Source: Dyella lutea
GTDB lineage: Bacteria > Pseudomonadota > Gammaproteobacteria > Xanthomonadales > Rhodanobacteraceae
NCBI RefSeq assembly: GCF_024158035.1
Contig: NZ_JAMZEK010000002.1
Coordinates: 310,001 to 374,000 of the forward strand
Reading direction: 5' to 3'
Length of the DNA stretch: 64,000 nucleotides
Both the position numbers and the translations under genes were made by a program. How positions within the stretch are numbered: position 1 is the first letter of the stretch; each line of letters opens with the position of its first letter. The notes beneath the pieces were generated by a model. That model saw nothing but the letters and a program-made list of their open reading frames with translations, was not told the DNA's origin and searched no databases. Of the stretch, positions 50,879-57,968 are shown piece by piece.

Positions 50879-51250
50879 TTAGCGCTCAACGTAGTTAAGA
50901 ATCGCCTCGTAGTTCTCGAAGATCTTGGCTATAGCCTCACTCGGATCATAGCCTTGCGGTCCAACCGAGTCATGGTAGATGCGGAAAAGCGGTCCTTTGG
51001 CACCGTCGTTGCCGTTGATGTAGTAGTAGTCGCCACTACCCACTGAACACGACGCAACGGGTATGTAACCGTCAGCCGCCACGCCGATACCAGGCCAGTA
51101 AAGAGTGAGCTCTTCGTGTGCTTGCGCCTCAGTTAGGAATGTGAGCTCTACACCTAAACCCGAGAGATCGCGCTCCTCATCGACGCAAGCCGATGCTCCA
51201 ACAAGCTCGTTGGCACTAAGGAAGGCCTGCCAGTATTCGGGAAAGTTCAT
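50879..51250 (-). CDS. Integron cassette 25 (distal): SMI1/KNR4 (SUKH)-like protein
   Basis: A 123-aa soluble acidic protein. The block GYIPVASCSVGSGDYYYINGN with GPLFRIYHDSVG and a C-terminal helix (EAIAKIFENYEAIL) matches the SUKH fold, whose bacterial members are often immunity proteins against toxins. The assignment is from motif resemblance. Last cassette from attI, with a decayed downstream attC, so it is probably immobile. Confidence 0.65.
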   Translation of the reverse strand: MNFPEYWQAFLSANELVGASACVDEERDLSGLGVELTFLTEAQAHEELTLYWPGIGVAADGYIPVASCSVGSGDYYYINGNDGAKGPLFRIYHDSVGPQGYDPSEAIAKIFENYEAILNYVER

Positions 51251-51256
51251 CTTGCG

Positions 51257-51319
51257 CGCTAACGCTGGAGTTAAGCGGCGCGCGGCTTTTCGCGCGTCCG
51301 CTTGGACGAATGGTTAGCG
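51257..51319 (-). repeat. attC site 24
   Basis: 63 bp. Cores CGCTAAC and GTTAGCG depart slightly from the array norm. GCGCGCGG-type stem with a TTTT loop. Confidence 0.85.
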
Positions 51320-51323
51320 CGCC

Positions 51324-51707
51324 TCAGGGCAACGACCTGGCCCGAATGACGGCGTCAACCGTATAACTGAATGCGTAGTCTTTCAGTGCACGAACCATCT
51401 CGGCTTGGTGTGTCTTGGCAAACGCCATCGTATCCGGGTTGCTGTTGGAGATTTTCATCGCGTTCCTGATGTATGCGTCCATCTCGGGTTTGCAGCTTGC
51501 CTCTGACCCGGTGGCTATCTCTGAAGCCGAGGCAGCTGTAGACGAAAGGGCAAACTTTTTCGCGTATTGCGCATGGCAATCGAGCACTGCTTGAGCAACC
51601 GGGTCGGTGGAAGATGCGGGTTGAGCAGCGACACTAGAAGCGCTTGCTGAAGTCGCGGCGGCGACGATGAGAGAGGCTACAAGTGTACGAACGAAGAGTG
51701 CTTTCAT
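51324..51707 (-). CDS. Integron cassette 24: secreted hypothetical protein
   Basis: A 127-aa protein with a clear signal peptide (MKALFVRTLVASLIVAAATS, cleavage near SASA). The mature part has two cysteines (LDCHAQYAKKF and EASCKPEM) that could form a disulfide, and ends in a helix. AAGGAGG before the start is its own ribosome-binding site. Function unknown. Confidence 0.75.
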   Translation of the reverse strand: MKALFVRTLVASLIVAAATSASASSVAAQPASSTDPVAQAVLDCHAQYAKKFALSSTAASASEIATGSEASCKPEMDAYIRNAMKISNSNPDTMAFAKTHQAEMVRALKDYAFSYTVDAVIRARSLP

Positions 51708-51732
51708 GGCGTGGAACCTCCTTGGGTTTTAG

Positions 51733-51789
51733 TGCTAACGCTGGAGTTAAGCGGCGGCGAAGCCGTCCGCCTTGAACGAGTGGTTAGAG
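51733..51789 (-). repeat. attC site 23
   Basis: 57 bp, GGCGAAGCC-type stem. Cores TGCTAAC and GTTAGAG. Confidence 0.85.
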
Positions 51790-51800
51790 CCTACCGTAAC

Positions 51801-52121
51801 CTACAACACCAAGCTCAAGACAACAGCGATTGAAGGCAACACTACGGCCAGCGCTGACACAGTAGAGCGCACCTTTGCCGTTGTGAAACTGTGGCCAGAG
51901 AGCCAGACCGAACCAAGAAGGCAAAGGATCCCCACGGTAAGGAAGGCAAACGAACGTAGCTGGTAAGCCTCATACATCGCTTGCGTAATCATCGGCGCGG
52001 GCTCGCCGAGCCGATGAGGCGCGGGATCGCCGAGCTGATTAGGCATGGCGCCGTAGTAAGACAAAGGCCATCCAATGATGACTAAGGCCAATGCCCAGTT
52101 TGCCGCCTTTAAAGGGTTCAT
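51801..52121 (-). CDS. Integron cassette 23: membrane hypothetical protein
   Basis: A 106-aa protein with three predicted transmembrane helices (N-terminal WALALVIIGWPLSYYG, then FAFLTVGILCLLGSVWLSG and ALAVVLPSIAVVLSLVL). A loop has a Pro-rich repeat (GDPAPHRLGEPAP). Function unknown. Confidence 0.7.
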   Translation of the reverse strand: MNPLKAANWALALVIIGWPLSYYGAMPNQLGDPAPHRLGEPAPMITQAMYEAYQLRSFAFLTVGILCLLGSVWLSGHSFTTAKVRSTVSALAVVLPSIAVVLSLVL

Positions 52122-52124
52122 GCG

Positions 52125-52181
52125 CTCTAACGCTGGAGTTAAGCGGCGGCGAAGCCGTCCGCCTTGAACGAGTTGTTAGGT
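52125..52181 (-). repeat. attC site 22
   Basis: 57 bp, GGCGAAGCC-type stem. Ends GTTAGGT. Confidence 0.87.
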
Positions 52182-52472
52182 GCGGCGATGGATGCCCAGG
52201 CGCACCTTTGCTGCGTACGGAAGATACCTTTGCTGAAGTTCGTACTGGACTGCTGAAATTGTTCTCGGCAGCTCTTCTGGCTGCCACCCCTCGAGTTCAC
52301 GCACGGCGATGAAGCCCATGGTGAGCTCTTCGAGGCGCTCGGGCGGCTCAGTGCCAGAGAGCACCGCCTGACAGTACTGAAGCTGGCGCAGGACTGAGGC
52401 ACGCCAAGACAGCTCGTGCGGGAGCGCCTCAACCTGCTTTGCTGCCCATTCGATTTGCTGCGCAGTGTCCAT
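52176..52472 (-). CDS. Integron cassette 22: hypothetical protein
   Basis: A 98-aa soluble, helical protein (MDTAQQIEWAAKQVEALPHE start) without cysteines other than one in LQYCQAVLSG. The stop lies in the attC core. Unrecognised; size and helical content would fit an immunity or regulatory protein, but nothing proves it. Confidence 0.7.
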   Translation of the reverse strand: MDTAQQIEWAAKQVEALPHELSWRASVLRQLQYCQAVLSGTEPPERLEELTMGFIAVRELEGWQPEELPRTISAVQYELQQRYLPYAAKVRLGIHRRT

Positions 52473-52475
52473 TGC

Positions 52476-52535
52476 ACCTAACGCTAGAGTTAAGCGGCGC
52501 GCGGTACGCGCGTCCGCTTGAATGAGTGGTTAGGC
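52476..52535 (-). repeat. attC site 21
   Basis: 60 bp, GCGCGCGGTACGCGCG stem. Cores ACCTAAC and GTTAGGC fit RYYYAAC/GTTRRRY exactly. Confidence 0.92.
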
Positions 52536-52772
52536 CGCGGGCTCTGCATTGCGCGCGATGATCTGCGATACGAGCTCTTGACCCCCGATGATGTCCTCGT
52601 TGCCGAGAAAGCGGGAGACTTCCAAGTGGCCATCTTCGAAGACGTCCACCTCGACTCTTTCTCCCACCAACGTCAGCGTTACCAACACCGAGTCGGGCCT
52701 GTAACGCGCGAGCGAAAAGTGGATGCGTGCCGCCTCTAGCTCGCTCAACAGATTGTAGAGAGGATGATTCAT
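52530..52772 (-). CDS. Integron cassette 21: hypothetical protein
   Basis: An 80-aa alpha-beta protein (MNHPLYNLLSELEAARIHF start). Strands VLVTLTLVGERVEVDVFEDG and HLEVSRFLG are followed by a helix. No known catalytic motif. Small single-domain proteins of this kind are frequent in integron arrays. Confidence 0.7.
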   Translation of the reverse strand: MNHPLYNLLSELEAARIHFSLARYRPDSVLVTLTLVGERVEVDVFEDGHLEVSRFLGNEDIIGGQELVSQIIARNAEPAA

Positions 52773-52776
52773 GAAG

Positions 52777-52836
52777 GCCTAACGCTGGAGTTAAGCGGCG
52801 CGCGGTACGCGCGTCCGCTTGGACGACGGGTTAGAG
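52777..52836 (-). repeat. attC site 20
   Basis: 60 bp, GCGCGCGGTACGCGCG stem. Cores GCCTAAC and GTTAGAG. Confidence 0.9.
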
Positions 52837-53178
52837 GGAACCATCGTAAGCCTCACCCTCGTCGCCGCAGACTGAAGCAGCGAGCGCCTCGGCGAGGGCA
52901 AGTGCTGCCGCCATGACCGGATCGGCCTTCGTGGTGTTTGAGGGGGCATTGAAACTCACTTTGCCTTTGCGCCAACGAAAAACAGGCGACCATGTGCCGC
53001 CTACATTGACCGAAGCTGAGCCAGCTTGCGCAGGCATTGAAATTACCTCGCCCGTGCCGGGATTTGTTGCGGAAATTGAGGACTCATCTAGGCGGACGGC
53101 CGACGTTGCCTCAACAGCGTCTTGCCATTCGCTAAGCTCAATCGGATCTTTGCGCTCAATGTGCAGCGAGTAACCCAT
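52831..53178 (-). CDS. Integron cassette 20: hypothetical protein
   Basis: A 115-aa soluble protein. The beta-rich N-terminal half starts MGYSLHIERKDPIELSEW and includes VNVGGTWSPVFRWRKGKVSF. The C-terminus is an Ala-rich helix. A possible immunity-type fold by general appearance only. Confidence 0.7.
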   Translation of the reverse strand: MGYSLHIERKDPIELSEWQDAVEATSAVRLDESSISATNPGTGEVISMPAQAGSASVNVGGTWSPVFRWRKGKVSFNAPSNTTKADPVMAAALALAEALAASVCGDEGEAYDGSL

Positions 53179-53184
53179 AGTTCC

Positions 53185-53241
53185 CTCTAACGCTGGAGTT
53201 AAGCGGCGGCGAAGCCGTCCGCCTTGAACGAGTTGTTAGGC
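53185..53241 (-). repeat. attC site 19
   Basis: 57 bp, GGCGAAGCC-type stem, cores CTCTAAC and GTTAGGC. Confidence 0.88.
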
Positions 53242-53532
53242 ACGCCGACGCACCCAAGTGAGTGCCGCATACGCCAACAAGCCGTAGATGACGACCCCGA
53301 GGGGGATGCTAGCAAGGAAGGCGAGGAAGTTGAGGGGTGAACCCTCGTAGACCGGATGCGCTGCGGTGCCGATGTTGCCTAGAGGAACGTAACATTGAAG
53401 CAGCGTGTTTTGCCAGGACAAGACGCTAGCGATTGTGGGGAAGCCGAGGGAATCGGCTGCGAATGACAAGCCGATAAGCAGCCCTGTGGCGAAAAGGCCA
53501 ACGGCAAATGCCAAGAGGACGCGCTTGAGCAT
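53236..53532 (-). CDS. Integron cassette 19: membrane hypothetical protein
   Basis: A 98-aa protein with two strong helices (VLLAFAVGLFATGLLIGLSF and FLAFLASIPLGVVIYGLLAY) separated by a polar loop, ending in RRRA. Inner-membrane location likely. Function unknown. Confidence 0.7.
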   Translation of the reverse strand: MLKRVLLAFAVGLFATGLLIGLSFAADSLGFPTIASVLSWQNTLLQCYVPLGNIGTAAHPVYEGSPLNFLAFLASIPLGVVIYGLLAYAALTWVRRRA

Positions 53533-53542
53533 GGCTTTTGAT

Positions 53543-53599
53543 GCCTAACGCTGGAGTTAAGCGGCGGCGAAGCCGTCCGCCTTGAACGAATAGTTAGGG
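53543..53599 (-). repeat. attC site 18
   Basis: 57 bp, GGCGAAGCC-type stem, cores GCCTAAC and GTTAGGG. Confidence 0.9.
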
Positions 53600-53854
53600 C
53601 TGCGCGACGTGCTCAACCCAGATGGACGAACCAGGATGATGCTCCTCGATGGTGTCGATAGCAGCACACAAGCCCTGACCCTGCAAAGGAACTGACCGTG
53701 CGAACTCGGTGACGTTGAGGCCTTGAGCGCGCAGCGTAGCTAGCTCAGAGGAAGAGAGGATGCCAGCGTTGACCCACAGCGGCGATGGTGGGCTACCGCC
53801 ACATGCTTCGATGAGTTGCTCGTAGCCCTGCTTGGTGAGCGCGAAATGCGGCAT
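53594..53854 (-). CDS. Integron cassette 18: hypothetical protein
   Basis: An 86-aa soluble protein (MPHFALTKQGYEQLIEACGG start, then PLWVNAGILSSSELATLRAQG). It ends IWVEHVAQP. No known motif. Confidence 0.7.
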   Translation of the reverse strand: MPHFALTKQGYEQLIEACGGSPPSPLWVNAGILSSSELATLRAQGLNVTEFARSVPLQGQGLCAAIDTIEEHHPGSSIWVEHVAQP

Positions 53855-53859
53855 TTGAG

Positions 53860-53920
53860 GCCTAACGCTGGAGTTAAGCGGCGCGCGGTACGCGCGTCCG
53901 CCTTGAACGAAATGTTAGGC
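53860..53920 (-). repeat. attC site 17
   Basis: 61 bp, GCGCGCGGTACGCGCG stem, cores GCCTAAC and GTTAGGC. Confidence 0.93.
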
Positions 53921-53924
53921 AAGC

Positions 53925-54257
53925 CTAGACGATTCTGGGTACGCCAGGGAGCCTGTCGCTTGGGGCCTCGCCGATGGCAATGAGCCCAAGCAACATGGCG
54001 AATTTGCTAACGAGCGAAATGTGCTGCTGTGCTGCATGAACGTATGGGGCTCTACTCTGGACAGCCTGCTGTGCCGAGAGCAAGTAATGAAGGACTTGCT
54101 TTGACACAACATGCTCGGCCTTGATGAGCTCGGCTTTCTCGCAAAGCCGCAGATAAAGGGCATCGAAGGCTGCCGCATCGAAGTGATCTGTGAGAAGTTG
54201 ACCAACAGAGCGGTTGTAAATCTCTTCTAGCTCTAGATCGAAGTCGCTTGGGCTCAT
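53925..54257 (-). CDS. Integron cassette 17: hypothetical helical protein
   Basis: A 110-aa, mostly helical acidic protein (MSPSDFDLELEEIYNRSVGQ start). A hydrophobic C-terminal segment SKFAMLLGLIAIGEA could pack or touch the membrane. Unrecognised. Confidence 0.7.
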   Translation of the reverse strand: MSPSDFDLELEEIYNRSVGQLLTDHFDAAAFDALYLRLCEKAELIKAEHVVSKQVLHYLLSAQQAVQSRAPYVHAAQQHISLVSKFAMLLGLIAIGEAPSDRLPGVPRIV

Positions 54258-54263
54258 CTTTAC

Positions 54264-54323
54264 GCCTAACGCTGGAGTTAAGCGGCGCGCGGTACGCGCG
54301 TCCGCTTGGACGAACAGTTAGGC
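54264..54323 (-). repeat. attC site 16
   Basis: 60 bp, GCGCGCGGTACGCGCG stem, cores GCCTAAC and GTTAGGC. Confidence 0.93.
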
Positions 54324-54572
54324 ATGAGCCGACAACCAGTGGCCGACCATTGAGCCCAGCCCGACAAATAAGCCAACTAGTAGACTGCTGGTGCCTTGCG
54401 ACAGCTGCCACTGCTCTTTAGACCCGAAGCCTAAGGCTGTACCGGCTGCAATGCCAACGGCAACCCATGGCTGAAGCCCGGCGAGCCCAAGCCACTGGAA
54501 GATGAGCATAACCAGAAGCACGGTAACCAACGCACCCGAGAATGCTTTGCTGGCTGCAAGCATGAAACGCAT
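54318..54572 (-). CDS. Integron cassette 16: membrane hypothetical protein
   Basis: An 84-aa protein with three hydrophobic helices (SGALVTVLLVMLIFQWLGL, PWVAVGIAAGTALGFG and SLLVGLFVGLGSMVGHWLS). Its own ribosome-binding site AAGGAGG lies between the attC core and the ATG. Unknown function. Confidence 0.72.
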   Translation of the reverse strand: MRFMLAASKAFSGALVTVLLVMLIFQWLGLAGLQPWVAVGIAAGTALGFGSKEQWQLSQGTSSLLVGLFVGLGSMVGHWLSAHA

Positions 54573-54586
54573 ACTGACCTCCTTGT

Positions 54587-54646
54587 GCCTAACGCCGGAG
54601 TTAAGCGGCGCGCGGTACGCGCGTCCGCTTGGACGAATGGTTAGGG
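54587..54646 (-). repeat. attC site 15
   Basis: 60 bp, GCGCGCGGTACGCGCG stem, cores GCCTAAC and GTTAGGG. Confidence 0.92.
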
Positions 54647-54931
54647 CCTAGACCGGCGGACCCCGAGTACCTGCTCTGCAAGAGTGGCGTACTGGCCAGA
54701 CCAGTCCCGAGACGCAGCGCCGCTCTCGATGGCCGACAGTAGTTCGGTGCCCAGCCGCGGGAGGCCAACCTGTTGAGCGAGGGCAAGCTGGTCTCGCTGG
54801 AAGCCCGAGCGCATCTCTGCGACCTTGGCAGGCGAATGACCACACCATTCGATGCCTTTGTCGTTGTAGCTAGCCGCGCTACCGAGTAGATCAACGAGCT
54901 GCTGTTCTTCGGATGCCGTATTGGTCGACAT
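54641..54931 (-). CDS. Integron cassette 15: hypothetical protein
   Basis: A 96-aa soluble helical protein (MSTNTASEEQQLVDLLGSAA start; GIEWCGHSPAKVAEMR in the middle). The pattern of short amphipathic helices has no known match to me. Confidence 0.7.
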   Translation of the reverse strand: MSTNTASEEQQLVDLLGSAASYNDKGIEWCGHSPAKVAEMRSGFQRDQLALAQQVGLPRLGTELLSAIESGAASRDWSGQYATLAEQVLGVRRSRP

Positions 54932-54934
54932 AGG

Positions 54935-54991
54935 GCCTAACGCTGGAGTTAAGCGGCGGCGGAGCCGTCCGCCTTGAACGAACTGTTAGGC
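54935..54991 (-). repeat. attC site 14
   Basis: 57 bp, GGCGGAGCC-type stem, cores GCCTAAC and GTTAGGC. Partly translated as the tail of cassette 14. Confidence 0.92.
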
Positions 54992-55257
54992 AACTTTGCG
55001 AGCTTGCCGGCCAGAAGCCAATAGATGACTAGCCAAACCGCTGCACACCATAGAAGACCCAAAGCGGTGGGCATAGGAAGCAGTTGTGATGCGACGGCAA
55101 CGTGTGCCCAGGCGAGAGGCAACCAAGGAAGCCAGCTGAGGAATCCGATGACTCCGGCGAAAGTGTCGGGCAGAAAATGAGCCCACTGATAAAGGAGCAA
55201 ATGGACCCCGCTGAGAACTGCAGTCCACACGATGCGTCGCTTTAGCATGCTGTTCAT
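54949..55257 (-). CDS. Integron cassette 14: membrane protein with attC-encoded tail
   Basis: A 102-aa protein with three helices (TAVLSGVHLLLYQWAHFL, FLSWLPWLPLAWAHVAVA and LGLLWCAAVWLVIYWLLAG). The last 13 residues (PNSSFKADGSAAA) are encoded by the attC itself, because the reading frame misses the stop normally provided by the CTAAC core. Confidence 0.72.
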   Translation of the reverse strand: MNSMLKRRIVWTAVLSGVHLLLYQWAHFLPDTFAGVIGFLSWLPWLPLAWAHVAVASQLLPMPTALGLLWCAAVWLVIYWLLAGKLAKLPNSSFKADGSAAA

Positions 55258-55259
55258 AG

Positions 55260-55320
55260 GCCTAACGCCGGAGTTAATCGGCGCGCGGTACGCGCGTCCG
55301 CCTTGAACGAGATGTTAGGC
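55260..55320 (-). repeat. attC site 13
   Basis: 61 bp, GCGCGCGGTACGCGCG stem with TTAATCGG in place of TTAAGCGG, cores GCCTAAC and GTTAGGC. Confidence 0.92.
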
Positions 55321-55348
55321 CGCACAACACGAGACGGCCCCTAAGCAC

Positions 55349-55600
55349 TTAGACCAACTCCCGGTCGAGGTACGAAGCAGCCTGCTCCGAGAGAGTGAGT
55401 GGCTGCGGCCCACCGCCTGTGATGAAACTAGCTGCTTGACCGGGCAGGCTTGCTTTTTTGCCGCTGACGAACTCGATGCCGTGCTCGTCACCGCGATAGT
55501 CGTGCCAGTAATGAGCGACGAGTCGGTCGTTGCTATAGATGCGGAAGACGTAGTTGCCGGAAGCGTCACGCCCGGATTGCTGTTCGATTCGGTATCGCAC
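55349..55600 (-). CDS. Integron cassette 13: hypothetical protein
   Basis: An 83-aa protein with a beta-rich N-terminus (MRYRIEQQSGRDASGNYVFR, then RLVAHYWHDYRGDEHGIEF) and a helical end. No known motif. The cassette lies beside the defective attC at 55617, so it may no longer move independently. Confidence 0.68.
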   Translation of the reverse strand: MRYRIEQQSGRDASGNYVFRIYSNDRLVAHYWHDYRGDEHGIEFVSGKKASLPGQAASFITGGGPQPLTLSEQAASYLDRELV

Positions 55601-55616
55601 GAAGGCGCTCCTTGCG

Positions 55617-55670
55617 GCCTAACGCCTGAGTTAAGCGGCGGCGAAGCCGTCCGCCTTGAACGAATTAGGA
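55617..55670 (-). repeat. attC site 12, defective
   Basis: The left core GCCTAAC and GGCGAAGCC-type stem are intact, but the other core reads ATTAGGA and about 3 nt are missing before it. The invariant GTT is lost on that side. Confidence 0.85.
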
Positions 55671-55928
55671 GGCTTGGCCGCACAGTTGCTGACGCGCCGA
55701 TTGCCATTCATCCCAACAATGCTCTGCAACGATATCAGGATAACCCCGTGCCTTTTCACCTACTGCGGCCATGCTGCGAGGAAGAGCTACGCAATTAGCA
55801 TGGTCTCGTATTGCTATGACCTCGCTTTCTGTGAGCGGAACGCCTTTGGTTTGCTCCGCCTTGTAGAGAAGTGTAACCAGCGCCGGAATGAATACGAGGC
55901 ACAAGGGGTCATCTTGATCGTTGCTCAT
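55665..55928 (-). CDS. Integron cassette 12: hypothetical protein
   Basis: An 87-aa protein (MSNDQDDPLCLVFIPALVTL start) with three cysteines and an aromatic C-terminal part (EHCWDEWQSARQQL). Its stop sits in the damaged core of attC 12. Unrecognised. Confidence 0.68.
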   Translation of the reverse strand: MSNDQDDPLCLVFIPALVTLLYKAEQTKGVPLTESEVIAIRDHANCVALPRSMAAVGEKARGYPDIVAEHCWDEWQSARQQLCGQAS

Positions 55929-55934
55929 GCAGCC

Positions 55935-55994
55935 TCCTAACGCTGGAGTTAAGCGGCGCGCGTCAGCGCGTCCGCCTTGGACGAGATGTTAGGC
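55935..55994 (-). repeat. attC site 11
   Basis: 60 bp, GCGCGCGTCAGCGCG stem variant, cores TCCTAAC and GTTAGGC. Confidence 0.92.
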
Positions 55995-56255
55995 GCCAGT
56001 GTTGCGCAGCCTACGGCGAACGACTATGGCTGTTACGAGAACAGTAAGGCCAGTGAGCAGCAATGCATAGGCAAGGTAGTGATGACCCTGTGACGCAGTG
56101 GGGGCCGCCCGAAAGTGCTGGTGGGGGCCGTGATACTCAGCGGGTAGCATCAAGTTAGCTGGTAGCAGATCCTGAACTGCTTGAGTGTCCATGAGCCCGC
56201 AGGCTGCGAGCGCCGCGCCCAAAACTATGGCCAAGTTTGCGAGAACTTTTTTCAT
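55989..56255 (-). CDS. Integron cassette 11: probable lipoprotein with C-terminal membrane helix
   Basis: An 88-aa protein. The N-terminus MKKVLANLAIVLGAALAACG ends in a lipobox (LAAC). A His-containing linker (HGPHQHFRAAPTASQGHH) is followed by a helix and RRRLRNTGA. Either a lipoprotein or a two-helix membrane protein. Confidence 0.7.
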   Translation of the reverse strand: MKKVLANLAIVLGAALAACGLMDTQAVQDLLPANLMLPAEYHGPHQHFRAAPTASQGHHYLAYALLLTGLTVLVTAIVVRRRLRNTGA

Positions 56256-56258
56256 CCG

Positions 56259-56315
56259 GCCTAACGCTCGAGTTGAGCGGCGGCGGAGCCGTCCGCCTCG
56301 AACGAGTGGTTAGGG
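56259..56315 (-). repeat. attC site 10
   Basis: 57 bp, GGCGGAGCC-type stem, cores GCCTAAC and GTTAGGG. Carries CTCGAGTTGAGCG in place of the commoner CTGGAGTTAAGCG. Confidence 0.92.
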
Positions 56316-56816
56316 GGCAAGCTGGCTAGGCCACCCGCGCGCTTTTGCTTTGATAGAAGCTGCGTGCTCAGGCCGATACCAGAGTGCCATTGACAGCAAC
56401 ACAACCGAGTTGATGAAGAGCTGGCGAGGGTTTCCATTGAACCTAGCCCCATCTGGCGTATTTGCTTTGAGATTGTTGCATAGGTCATTGAGGCGCTGGC
56501 TCGTGAAACTGAGGCCGTGTACACCGTGCGCGAAGTCGTTGCGTATTTTGCGGATAACTTCTGCCTCGCCGAACTCCAGTGACGTGATGAGGCCAAGCGC
56601 GAAGGCAGCCTTGATGCGTGAACTGAACGCGCCCAGGGGTGCGTTGCCTGAAGTTACGAGCTCGGCCGCGACCTTCGGCTCCGCAAAGTGGGCGCAAAGA
56701 AGCCGCTCCAACCGACTGTCTATGAGCGCCGCTCCAACGAGAGCAGCTCCACGATCCGTTTCCTTCTGGAACTCCTGAAGAAACTCGGAAAAGTACTTGA
56801 GGTCTTCAGGATGCAT
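56310..56816 (-). CDS. Integron cassette 10: MltR-like protein
   Basis: A 168-aa helical protein. ETDRGAALVGAALIDSRLERLL followed by PLGAFSSRIKAAFALGLI and RKIRNDFAHG aligns by eye with E. coli MtlR (PLGDLSVRLKLIYGLGVI). MtlR represses the mannitol operon indirectly. No mannitol genes are here, so the role is open. Confidence 0.75.
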   Translation of the reverse strand: MHPEDLKYFSEFLQEFQKETDRGAALVGAALIDSRLERLLCAHFAEPKVAAELVTSGNAPLGAFSSRIKAAFALGLITSLEFGEAEVIRKIRNDFAHGVHGLSFTSQRLNDLCNNLKANTPDGARFNGNPRQLFINSVVLLSMALWYRPEHAASIKAKARGWPSQLAP

Positions 56817-56824
56817 CCATTGCC

Positions 56825-56884
56825 CCCTAACGCTGGAGTTAAGCGGCGCGCGTCAGCGCGTCCGCCTTGAACGAATGGTTAGGC
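56825..56884 (-). repeat. attC site 9
   Basis: 60 bp, GCGCGCGTCAGCGCG stem variant, cores CCCTAAC and GTTAGGC. Confidence 0.92.
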
Positions 56885-56885
56885 C

Positions 56886-57326
56886 CTACCATATGCCACC
56901 TACGGGCGGGGCGACCTTGGTCTTGAGGAAGTTGAAATATTTCGCGTCTTCCTTGGCGAAGATTTCGCTGCCTGCCCCCATGTAGGCACGGCAAAGCTCA
57001 TCTGCGGCTTGCTCATGGTTGCCGAGCTCAAATTGAGCTTGGCCCAAGCGAAGATGCAGGAACGGATTCCCGACGGCACCTGTGCAATGCATGGCATCGG
57101 AAAGTACCTGAGCTGCCTGGCGGTAGTCTTTGGCTTGGAAATACAAGTCGCCAAGGGCAGCCATGATCCACGTAGTTGCCTCGAAGGATTCCTTTGGCTC
57201 CGGAACGAGCTCAAGGGCGGAGATGTAGTTTTTGTAGGCAGCTTGAAAGTCGCGCATTTCAAGGAAAACGTCGCCCTCGGCGCAGAGCTCTTGAATCTCA
57301 GCGTGCGTCGCATCAGGTATTTCCAT
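56886..57326 (-). CDS. Integron cassette 9: TPR-like protein
   Basis: A 146-aa protein of repeated helix pairs. AEGDVFLEMRDFQAAYKNYISAL, AALGDLYFQAKDYRQAAQVLSDAM and RLGQAQFELGNHEQAADELCRAY fit three tetratricopeptide repeats. It is a likely protein-protein interaction module. Unknown partner. Confidence 0.75.
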   Translation of the reverse strand: MEIPDATHAEIQELCAEGDVFLEMRDFQAAYKNYISALELVPEPKESFEATTWIMAALGDLYFQAKDYRQAAQVLSDAMHCTGAVGNPFLHLRLGQAQFELGNHEQAADELCRAYMGAGSEIFAKEDAKYFNFLKTKVAPPVGGIW

Positions 57327-57339
57327 ACGTCCCTCGGGG

Positions 57340-57396
57340 GCCTAACGCTGGAGTTGAGCGGCGGCGGGGCCGTCCGCCTCGAACGAACTGTTAGGC
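57340..57396 (-). repeat. attC site 8
   Basis: 57 bp, GGCGGGGCC-type stem, cores GCCTAAC and GTTAGGC. Confidence 0.92.
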
Positions 57397-57837
57397 GCGC
57401 ACACTTTGGAAGTACCCTTTTGCGCGGACGTTAACAGACAAATAGACAAGGGCAATCGCGGCCCAGCTGCCGCAGCCTAGCGCATATTGCAGAAGCGATG
57501 GGGTCGGGTTTGGCGCGCCAAACAACCAGTGCACCACTTGGAATGGCAAGTATTGCAGCACGGGTAAGACAACGAGCAAAGGGCGCACCCAACCGTGGCG
57601 GAACACGATGCCTATGCCTACCGCCAACATGAGCGGAACTGACACCAAGATGGCAACTGCCTCACCTGACGACCACATGGCCTCGTGAGACATGAGCGTA
57701 CCTGCGAGGTTGAAGTCGGCGTCTGGAATGATGGCAGTGAGTAGCAAAACCACACTGAGAACGATCGAAGCTGCCGCAGCCACGCCAAGTGGCCGCGGAA
57801 TTTCTCCCAACTCTGCAATCGCTACCTTTAGTTTCAA
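57391..57837 (-). CDS. Integron cassette 8: membrane hypothetical protein
   Basis: A 148-aa protein with about four helices (GVAAAASIVLSVVLLLTAII, AILVSVPLMLAVGIGIVF, LLVVLPVLQYLPFQVVHWLFG and WAAIALVYLSVNV). The loop between helices 1 and 2 has DADFNLAGTLMSHEAMWSSG. Unknown function. Confidence 0.72.
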   Translation of the reverse strand: MKLKVAIAELGEIPRPLGVAAAASIVLSVVLLLTAIIPDADFNLAGTLMSHEAMWSSGEAVAILVSVPLMLAVGIGIVFRHGWVRPLLVVLPVLQYLPFQVVHWLFGAPNPTPSLLQYALGCGSWAAIALVYLSVNVRAKGYFQSVRA

Positions 57838-57843
57838 TTTGGA

Positions 57844-57900
57844 GCCTAACGCTGGAGTTAAGCGGCGGCGAAGCCGTCCGCCTTGAACGAAATGTTAGGC
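57844..57900 (-). repeat. attC site 7
   Basis: 57 bp, GGCGAAGCC-type stem, cores GCCTAAC and GTTAGGC. Confidence 0.93.
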
Positions 57901-57968
57901 ATCCGCGGCAGCGGTGGCCCATTGATTTACAAGATGCAAAACAACTAGCTATGCCTGTGCGTTGCGAA

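Noticed and set aside
55436..55940. Plus-strand ORFs (120 and 94 aa) over the defective attC
   Set aside because: They read through the recombination site and lie opposite two well-formed minus-strand cassette genes.
56261..56596. 111-aa minus-strand ORF ending PNHSFEADGSAAAQLER
   Set aside because: It is a different frame of the MltR-like cassette gene that reads on through the attC. The MltR-like frame is the coding one.
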